Assembly: GCA_018296165.2 (NCBI GenBank)
Contig: JACKQL020000047.1
Location: forward strand, 338,836 to 402,835
Length of the DNA stretch: 64,000 nucleotides
Direction of reading: 5' to 3'
Origin: Termitomyces sp. T153
Lineage: Eukaryota > Basidiomycota > Agaricomycetes > Agaricales > Lyophyllaceae
Shown: one piece after another, positions 56,419-64,000 of the stretch
Position numbering within the stretch: the stretch's first letter is position 1
Layout: each line of letters opens with the position of its first letter
The notes under the pieces: model-generated
Seen by the model: the letters and a program-made list of their open reading frames with translations, nothing else
Database searches by the model: none
Told to the model about the DNA's origin: nothing
Program-made: the position numbers and the translations under genes

Positions 56419-57519
56419 ATTACTCAATCCCCAAGTCAATAGGCCACAGATCTAGAGTGTCACCTTGTCTGACCATAAGTGATTCAGATGCCATTTTCAA
56501 TCTCCATTGGCAATGCAATAGTCACCTTGAATGATGATTCTCTGTTCTGGCTGCTGGCAAGCCACACTACTGGGCTAAGAGGTGGGGGTATGTCTGTGTT
56601 CTACACAGGGTGTATGTATACTATTTGTGGAGATTCCTGTGTATGTAGTATTTGTAAAGTATAGTTTTCATAGGGTTGTGTTGTGGCAATTATATGATGC
56701 GAGTTTACATCATGATGTGTATGGAGGTGGAGTGTGTATTACAGTCAAACCTCTTATAACCAATGGCCCCTCTGTGGAAGCCAAAAAGTATGGGTTATGA
56801 GGTTTATTGGGTATGAGAGGGGTCGATGTAGGGGCTATACTTTATAGTAATAATGGATGTAATGTACATTATTAATGACTATCTACTTTGGTTTTCTGCC
56901 ACTTGAGGTTGCAGTTCTCAGGTCCTTATCAAGTATCAATATCTCAGCTCTGGAATTCCAGTTTTTATAGAGTTACAGTGCTTTCTCTTTGAATCAACTT
57001 TTGTTTCTAAACCCCCAAGCTCCTTTAGTCATTCAACAATACTTTTCTGGTGTGAATCCAATTGCCACAACCCAGTATCATAGTTCAAAGCTTTTTTGAG
57101 AAGCTCTACAACTCTTTTTTCATCAACCAGGTTTCTGTCATGGTACAGCCACAACTCATCAGTATCCAAGATTTTCTCCTTCCTCAAGATTCATGCAAGA
57201 ATATCTTGTTTGTGTGGCTCTATCTCTGACTTGAGGTGCAAGATACCTGCTTTGATGACTTCAAGAGGATTCCCTGGCATTTGAGTGTTAGAGGGGCAGA
57301 AATTGATCATTTCTTGATTGTTCATGTATTTTTTGTCATATCATTATGGTTATTTAATAATTGATATTCATATGCTCACATCTGAGTTGAAGAAAGCTAT
57401 TTATCCATCCAAAATCTATACTTTTTGGGTAAAATATTGGTTATGGCTCCCTCCTGTGACTCATCAATTACAATTATTGGGTATTGGAGGTTCCCCCAAT
57501 TTCCCCAAGAACTAAGTTG
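56419..57519. other. CpG-free stretch with a pogo-like terminal motif
   Basis: No intact gene. ACAGTCAAACCTCTTATAAC at 56740 resembles the terminal repeat of Tc1/mariner-pogo class elements, but I found no matching inverted end. On the minus strand 57250-56900 a broken frame (DTDELWLYHDRNLVDEKRVV) looks coding-derived but was not identified. Confidence 0.4.
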
Positions 57520-57595
57520 GTGGTAATAAGACTCAATTGTTGCTGAGCACTGTTTTCAGCATTTCTGACTGCACAGCACCTGACTATATTCCACA

Positions 57596-58215
57596 TGACC
57601 ATGCACAAGTTGCATGAGGTCTAGCCCCAAGGTCTAGAATGATGTAGCCTTTGCATGGGATTTTAGCAACCACAAAACTTCTGGATCACAAGCTGCATCA
57701 CATGGAGTCTAGCCTAGTGATCATTGCTAGCAACATCACCTGGCAACAATAATACCTCCTTTCAAAAATGGATATATCAAAGGACATGTGATTTCTTACT
57801 TATCATTTTTCTTGTCTTGCTTAAAAAGATATTTGAATGGCATCTACACTTCAGATATTGATGTTGGGTATGCTCTTTTATTCTTACTGAAATTTATTAT
57901 ACATCTTGTTGACATAGTGTATGTATACTTGGTTACCATACTAACATCCAGTATGTATCATAAGCACTTTGGCAGATGCCATCACTGGTGGCAACTAATA
58001 TTTCCTTTCTAAATACTATACTTACAAACAGTACAAATTATGTCTGTACATAGAGACAAAAGCAACCAACAGAGTATCATTCCCCTCATTAGCTCTCAGC
58101 TTACTAGCTTCAGATTTCTCATTGCTCTTTCTCATCATTGCCAATGACTTAGTGATAAGACTTGACAACCTTGTACTCAATCTAGCATGGGTGCCAGCTG
58201 CAGGTGCCCTTAGTG
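57596..58215 (+). repeat. Gypsy LTR, copy in the array (first)
   Basis: Aligns with 30180-30850 and 61659-62320. Contains the shared core TTTCTTACTTATCATTTTTC and AACAGAGTATCATTCC near its end. The 3' border is approximate. Confidence 0.7.
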
Positions 58216-58901
58216 TTATTACAACTTAGCAACACCAGCAACTAGTTTGCATTTGTCCCTCAGTTTATATTAACTTCACTCATTCCTTGTTCTCCACTCC
58301 ATTTCTATTGCCTAGATCCCCCCTTTCCTAGCAATGCTTTTGCCTCTGTTCCCTTCTCTTTCCACTATCTAGCAACCATTTGTTACCATCTAGCAAGTTA
58401 GGCTAGCAATAGCAATCCTTTTCACTTGGCTTCTTATTCCCTTCACATCTATTAGCTCTCACTTTCTGGGATGATTATTGACTTGCCCCTATTAACTTCC
58501 CATTGTTAGCTACCCTATCTGGTTGCCAGTGTTTAGGTCTTCTTTTCTTTGGTTTCCTGCATGGCAGCTAGGCAGCATAGGAGCACATCATTTTGGAGCC
58601 CACCACAAGGGATATTTAGGTAACCATTCCACCAGAAACCAGAGCTCAAACAAAACATTGCTTGGAAAATTTTAGCAAACTGCTGCATCATTCTCTGTTG
58701 ATTTCACAGAATTCACTGCCAACTGCTCAACCTCAACCTCTTTCCAACAAATTAGAAACCACTAGGAACCTTTGAGACATTAGCAAAATCCTTGTTGACT
58801 TCCCAGGCACCTTTGTAGAAAGCTTTCTTAGCACACCTCTCTCACTGGTAACAACAACCAACTCTTTAATCTTCTTCCCAGAAGCACCTTCTATTCCCAC
58901 T

Positions 58902-59756
58902 ATGCCAATCAACATGCAGAATCCCCTTCCACTGCTACTATCGACAATTGCTAACATGAATAACAATTCTGCTGCTCATTGTGCTTGTATGCCTCTTTGC
59001 AATGACACAACTGCACCTAAGTGGGATGAGAGTTGCCCCAGGGAGCTCCCCCAGTACTTCAAGGAATTGGAATATCTTTTTGCTGACTGTGGTATTGCTG
59101 ATAATACCCAGAAAAAGGAATATATGGCTTGCTATGTCTCTTATGACATGGCAGAAACTTGGCTTGGCTTACTGGAACTTGGCAACAACATAACAATTGG
59201 CAACAATGCACCCAGACCTTATATGTATCAGGAATGGAAGGCAGCAGTGCTTAGACTGTACCCTGGCACTGATGCTAGTGCTTGTTACAACCTTTGTGAC
59301 CTGGAACAACTTGTCAATCAGACTTTCAACAGCAGGCTGGTGCCCTTGGAAAAGTTCTCTGACTATTATCAAGACTTCCAATCCATTGCTAGATGGCTCC
59401 TCACTAATGGCAAGCTCTACTGCAACAAGGAACATCATTTATTCCAACAAGGTATCCCCATGTTGCTATGGTCCAAAATTGTTTGCTGTCTTGCAATCAC
59501 ACTCCCTGATCACCACCCAGAGGATCCCTATGATGTGGACCAGGTTTTTGAAGGTGCTAAATGGGTACTGAAAGGCACAGACATGGCTACAACCAAGTCC
59601 AACAATGTCACTAGCACCTCTGGTATCACTTTGTTGCCAGTTGCTAATGCCCCAATTTTGCCATCTCCCACTCCTAAACATGAAACCCTCAAATTAGCAA
59701 CCACTACAGCAATTGTTAGCACATTGAAACATCTGGAAGCCCTTTTAACCAACTAA
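58902..59756 (+). pseudogene. Gypsy gag frame, 284 codons
   Basis: PKWDESCPRELPQYFKELEY and FADCGIADNTQKKEYMACYV are the start of a capsid domain. YMYQEWKAAVLRLYPGTDAS and RLVPLEKFSDYYQDFQSIAR follow in the order typical of this gypsy lineage. Unlike other frames in the block, it is open over its full capsid length. Confidence 0.78.
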
Positions 59757-59789
59757 AATCAGCCCTGCCAGCAGTTCATCAATAGCACT

Positions 59790-60038
59790 TGCCACTTCTG
59801 TTGTGAGACTGGTCACACTATAGTCTACAGCACTTGTATCAAACTGGAACATATGATTCAACAGGGCAAAATCCATTGGAATGCCAAAGGTAAAATTATT
59901 CTACCATCTGGAGCTATGATCCTAAACTATTTTGGCAAGCAACTCTACATGGAATGTATTAAGGAATGGCACTGTCTCAACCCAGGACAAGTTATTATTG
60001 GTAGACTCTCATCCAATGCTAACCCAGACCCTGAGTAA
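59790..60038 (+). pseudogene. Gypsy CCHC-type zinc knuckle and following linker
   Basis: CHFCCETGHTIVYSTC is a zinc-knuckle-like cluster (Cx2C, His, Cys) after a TAA that ends the capsid frame, followed by KLEHMIQQGKIHWNAKGKII. Confidence 0.6.
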
Positions 60039-61120
60039 GTGGCTATGCAGCAGTCACTAAATCACAAGGTAATGCAACAGGATGTTGCTATGAGATGAGT
60101 ACTATCCAAGGAAGAATGCATTGAGGCTTTGGAACAAGAACTATTTGCACTACAACAACCAGGCAAAAAGTTTAATGGCATAAAAATCTCCTGTGCATCT
60201 TCTTGACCAGCTAATGACATCTCCAAAGCAACACCAATGACTAGCAACACCCTGGCAACTATTTTCACTTCTGACTCTGTACCAACTCCCACTGCTAAGC
60301 CAGTTGACAAAGGCAAAGCATCAGAACAATCTTGAAAGGCTGTTGGTAGCCAGCTTCACTATGACCTCAACAGACAAGACAAAAAACACTTTGTTTGGTC
60401 ATAAGTAAGATCTAAGTAGTAATCTAGGAATATAATAACTCACCTTTGTTTGCTTGTAAGTAAGATAAGCAAACAAAGGTGAAAACAAAAACTTCTTGAG
60501 GCAGCACTCACATGAGTGTGTTGCAATGTGCCTCTACTGTGACATAAATGTAAAATTTGCATCTCCAAGCATTGTAACTTGCAGCTGGCAAGCTTACACA
60601 TCTGTTGCTAATAAACACCCACCTATTGCTAAGGAAACTGTTACTCAGCCTCCAGTCCATCCATTTTCTAGCATTTCAGGATGCTATACTCTTCCCACTA
60701 ATTGAAACTTTGCTGCCTCTGACAAGGCTAACAATGGCACTTATCAAACTATGCTACCTATTTATGATATTGAACAGTCCAAAGTAGTATTTGAAAGGGT
60801 ATTAAGCACAAAGGTTACAGTCTCAGTTGGCAAACTCTGCTCAGTGTTATAGGACATCAGGAATCAGTTTAGGACAGCTGTTACACCCAAGCAACTTGCA
60901 GGAGCAAACACTAACACTGTACAGGACCCAAGCAACATATTTGAAGAAGCATTACCAACATTTGCTATGGACAAGCCCCAGTTTTTGCTAGGATCTAATG
61001 TCATGACCACTAATGGACTGACCCCAGACCAGGCCCAAGGTGCATTAATCAACCCAGTAGAGGCCTATATAGATTTGCTACCTCCTGGAGAAGAGCCTGT
61101 AGTGCTCACTGTCACTAAGG
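60039..61120 (+). other. Eroded gypsy linker between gag and protease
   Basis: Short broken frames only. A short inverted repeat around 60396-60480 (TTGTTTGCTTGTAAGT and AAGATAAGCAAACAAAGG) is visible. No domain recognised. Confidence 0.4.
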
Positions 61121-61129
61121 ATTCATAGT

Positions 61130-61500
61130 CACTTTGGTCTATTATGATGCTAATTGATAACTGCAAAGAAATAGAGTGCATCACAGATAGTGGCTCTTAG
61201 ATTATCTCAATGTTCACTAAAATTGCAAGCAACCTTAGCTCATCATACAATCTAAACATTGTGTTAGACATGCAAAGCACTAATGGAACTTTGGATTAAT
61301 CACTAGGACTTGCTTGCAATGTTTCTTACACCATTGGTGACATAACTTTGTACCTCCAGATTTGTGTTTTACAGTCCCTTGCTTACAACATTCTACTTGG
61401 TTGCCCCTTTGATGTTTTCACCAAAAGTGTGGTCAACACCCTTAGCAATGTTCAGACCACCATCACTATCACAGACCCAAATACTAACATGCTGTGAACT
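61130..61500 (+). pseudogene. Gypsy protease remnant
   Basis: ECITDSGS followed by a TAG and IISMF matches the D-S-G-S-Q active site; the stop (61198-61200) replaces the Gln codon. NILLGCPFDVFTKSVV is the C-terminal G-x-P-F motif. Confidence 0.72.
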
Positions 61501-61658
61501 ATACCAACATTTCCACACAGCAAGTCCAAAAGGAACAATTGCTAACAAGTCTGCTATGGAACAGAACCACCCTGCTACTTTCATTGCAGAAGACATTGAT
61601 GATGACAATAGCAACATAGCAGTCATTATCAGCTATGACCATTCAACTATATTGTACA

Positions 61659-62320
61659 TGACCTGACACAAGTCACAACACTCAGCACATGAGGTCTAGC
61701 CCCTAGGTCTGGAACAATGTAGCCTTTGCATGGGATTTTAGCAATCACAAGATTGGTAGATCATGAGCCATATCATGTGGAGTCTGGACTTTGGATCTAG
61801 AATGACAAGGCTAAGACCTTTCTTAGTGACAACTGCTAGCAACATTTCCTGGTGACAACACTGCCTTCTTTCTAAAAAGGGATATATTGACAGTTGTGTG
61901 ATTTCTTACTTATCATTTTTCTTACTGAGCTTACAAACATACTTGAATGGCATCTACACTTCAGATATTGATGTTGGAAATGCTCTTTTCTTGGAATTGA
62001 CAATTTTTATGCATCATATCAACATTGCATACTTTTACTTGGTTACCAGACTGACACTCAATCTGTATCATAAATACTTTGGCAGATGCTGTTGCTGGCA
62101 GCAACTAATATTTCCTTTCTAATACTATACCTATGAACAGTATAAATACTGCCTGTACATAGAGACAAAAACAACAAACAGAGTATCATTCCACCTCACT
62201 AGCTCTATGATTACCAGCTTAAGATCTCTTCTTGCTCTCTTGTTCATCATCACCAACAACTTAGTGACAGTCTTAACAACCTTGATTCTGACTTAGTGTG
62301 GTGCCAACTGTGGGTGCCTT
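61659..62320 (+). repeat. Gypsy LTR, copy in the array (second)
   Basis: Aligns with 57596-58215. Preceded by internal sequence ending ATATTGTACA, as at the other copies. Confidence 0.7.
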
Positions 62321-62680
62321 ATCATTATTTTGACTTACTAATGCTGGCAACTACAGCTGCAACTAGTTTGCATTTGTCCCTCAGCCTACTTTGACTTCAC
62401 TCTCCTTTTGGTTCCCAACTCTCTTTTATCACTTAGTTTCCCCCTTCCTTAGCAACTCTTTTGCCTTTGTTCTTTTCCACTCACTTTACTCAGCAACCCT
62501 TTCATTACTGTCTAGTGACTTAGGCTAGCAATAGCAACACTTTACACTTGTTCACTTCCTCCCCATCAACTCTTGTTTTCTGGGATGGTTACTGACTTGC
62601 CCCTATTAACTTTCCTATTGCCAGCTAACCTATCTAGTTGCTAGTGTTTAGGTCTCCCTGACATCCAGCCTTCTGCTAGC

Positions 62681-62995
62681 ATGAACAACTGGATCATGGC
62701 AATACTTATGTTCCACTTTGAGCTTGTTCATGTTAAAGGTACCTTCCATGGCCCTGATGGTCTTTTGCAACACCTGCTGCAGCCTAGTGGCCCTACCCCA
62801 GATGATAGCAACAATTCTGTTTATAAAGATTGGATTGACAGATTACATGGCTTTATTCACCAAGTTCAACTCCCTCTGCCCCTACTTTACCAAGTATACT
62901 CTGCCTTGCCTTTGTTACCCCCTCTCCACAAGTTTCAGCCTCACCAGCCTTTAGCAACATTAGTTAACAATGATAGCAATACCTCAGCCCCATGA
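62681..62995 (+). pseudogene. End of gypsy RNase H domain
   Basis: MNNWIMAILMFHFELVHVKG followed by GPDGLLQHLLQP matches the RNase H exit (W-I-x-x-I, F-x-L-V-H-V, G-P-D-x-L-S-R). It begins abruptly after leader sequence, so the reverse transcriptase has been deleted. Confidence 0.75.
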
Positions 62996-63005
62996 CTAGT
63001 GACCA

Positions 63006-63907
63006 GTGATGATATCCTACCTCCTACATAATGATGGCACTACAACTTATAGCAATGTATCCCATAGCACCAAAGCTATTGCTAGCAACAACCATATGCT
63101 TATAGTTCAAAAATGGCTTAATGATCTTGTCAGACCTGAAGACCTTAGCAATACTGACTATGTCACCTCCATTTGCTATGCATCCATATTCTTTATTGCT
63201 GGTGAAAAGCTTTGGCAAAGAAACAGAGAGAGCATTCACAAGCTCTTTATCTCTACTGACCATTGCTTACATGTTTTGAAAGCCATGCATGATGACTTGG
63301 GTCATAGAGGCCTGTTTGCTATGAACTCAGCATTACTGGAATGCTTTTGGTGGCCCAAGTTAGTGCTGATCTGGTCTGGTACATTCACACTTGCCACATT
63401 TGCCAAATCCATCAAACAACCAAAGTGCTTATCCTGCCAACTGTTGCTATGCTTGCACCCTTATTCAGCAAAATATACATTGACACCATGTTCATGCCAC
63501 TCTCTAATAGGTCCAAGTATATTATCCAAGAACATTGTCTGCTAACCCACTACCCCAAATTTTGCATGCTTGCTAGAGAAAACAGTGAAGCCATTACCAA
63601 GTGGCTATATGAGGACATTATCTGTCACTGGGGAGCCCTTAGCAAAATCATTACTGACAATGAAGCACCCATCTTGTAGGTCATTGCCTATTTAGTGAAG
63701 AATTACAACTTGCACCACATCCAAGTCTCAGGTTACAACAAATGCACTAATGATTTGTCAAGTGACCCCATTTTGATGTTTGCCCAGGCTCTCTTCAAAG
63801 CTGTTGATGGTGATCAGTCCAGGTGGAGTGCAGCTACTTACTTTGTGTTTGGTTGGAACATGTTACAGTTTGCAAGCAAATGGGCTGTTCCCCCTACTAT
63901 GCAATGA
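63006..63907 (+). pseudogene. Gypsy integrase, frame-shifted
   Basis: The zinc-binding domain has HDDLGHRGLFAMNSALLECF followed by WWP. A frameshift near 63350 moves to CHICQIHQTTKVLILPTVAM and the core: IYIDTMFMPLSNRSKYIIQ and WGALSKIITDNEAPIL (second Asp). The third part starts at 63695. The element runs beyond the window end. Confidence 0.78.
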
Positions 63908-64000
63908 CTGGTACCCACTCACTTCTGCTAGCTGACATAGTGAGAGCAACATACTTGCAACTACTGCCAAACTCTTTCCTATCATCTACCAACCTCATTG

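Larger units (their letters stand above)
57520..63999 (+). mobile_element. Ty3/gypsy elements in head-to-tail LTR-internal-LTR-internal array
   Basis: LTR copies start TGACC at 57596 and 61659 and end near 58215 and 62320. Between them are gag, zinc knuckle and protease but no reverse transcriptase. After the second LTR come leader, the end of RNase H and integrase, running out of the window. Before the first LTR is ~75 bp of internal 3' sequence shared with 30100-30180. CpG-free and full of stops. Flanking target duplicates were not found. Confidence 0.75.

Noticed and set aside
56740..57300. A complete pogo-type DNA transposon
   Set aside because: Only one end resembles a pogo terminal repeat; no opposite end and no recognisable transposase were found.

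Overview
The window looks like nuclear DNA of a basidiomycete fungus, most likely an Agaricomycete. Genes carry many short GT-AG introns. There is a spliceosomal U6 RNA gene, a divergent Hsp70-like ATPase, expanded kinase-like genes, a Crinkler-type header fused to a kinase domain, and nested Ty1/copia and Ty3/gypsy retrotransposons. The species assignment is inference.

Layout. (1) 1-11300: ordinary genes with normal CpG content: mitochondrial carrier (+), Hsp70-like protein (-), a divergently transcribed coiled-coil protein (+), U6 snRNA (+), a secreted GH29 alpha-L-fucosidase (+), and acireductone dioxygenase of the methionine salvage pathway (-). (2) 10860-25060: first copy of a host repeat unit, in the order small ORF, ~600-bp sequence R, hypothetical gene H (-), kinase-like gene K (+), kinase relic, gene X (-), membrane-protein gene Y (-). 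From about 15400 onward this copy has lost nearly all CpG and is interrupted by a copia element. (3) 25060-45300: a nest of decayed gypsy elements on both strands, almost free of CpG. One CpG-rich solo LTR sits in the reverse transcriptase of one of them. (4) 45530-52240: second copy of the unit (R, H, K, kinase relic, X, Y) with normal CpG, followed at 52615-54010 by the start of a third copy (5' tip of the dioxygenase gene, small ORF, R). (5) 54240-56083: Crinkler-type kinase protein (-). (6) 56215-56418: a hairpin MITE-like element. (7) 56420-64000: a second CpG-free retroelement block with gypsy elements arranged LTR-internal-LTR-internal.

The central observation is that a tandem array of host genes was split by retrotransposons, and one copy's X and Y genes were mutated at essentially every CpG (to TpG or CpA) while the other copy largely escaped. 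This gives a natural before/after comparison of CpG-directed decay spreading over host genes. The kinase pair also shows an abrupt change in divergence (roughly 16% in exon 1, roughly 2% from intron 1 on), as expected from gene conversion. All percentages are hand counts from partial alignments.
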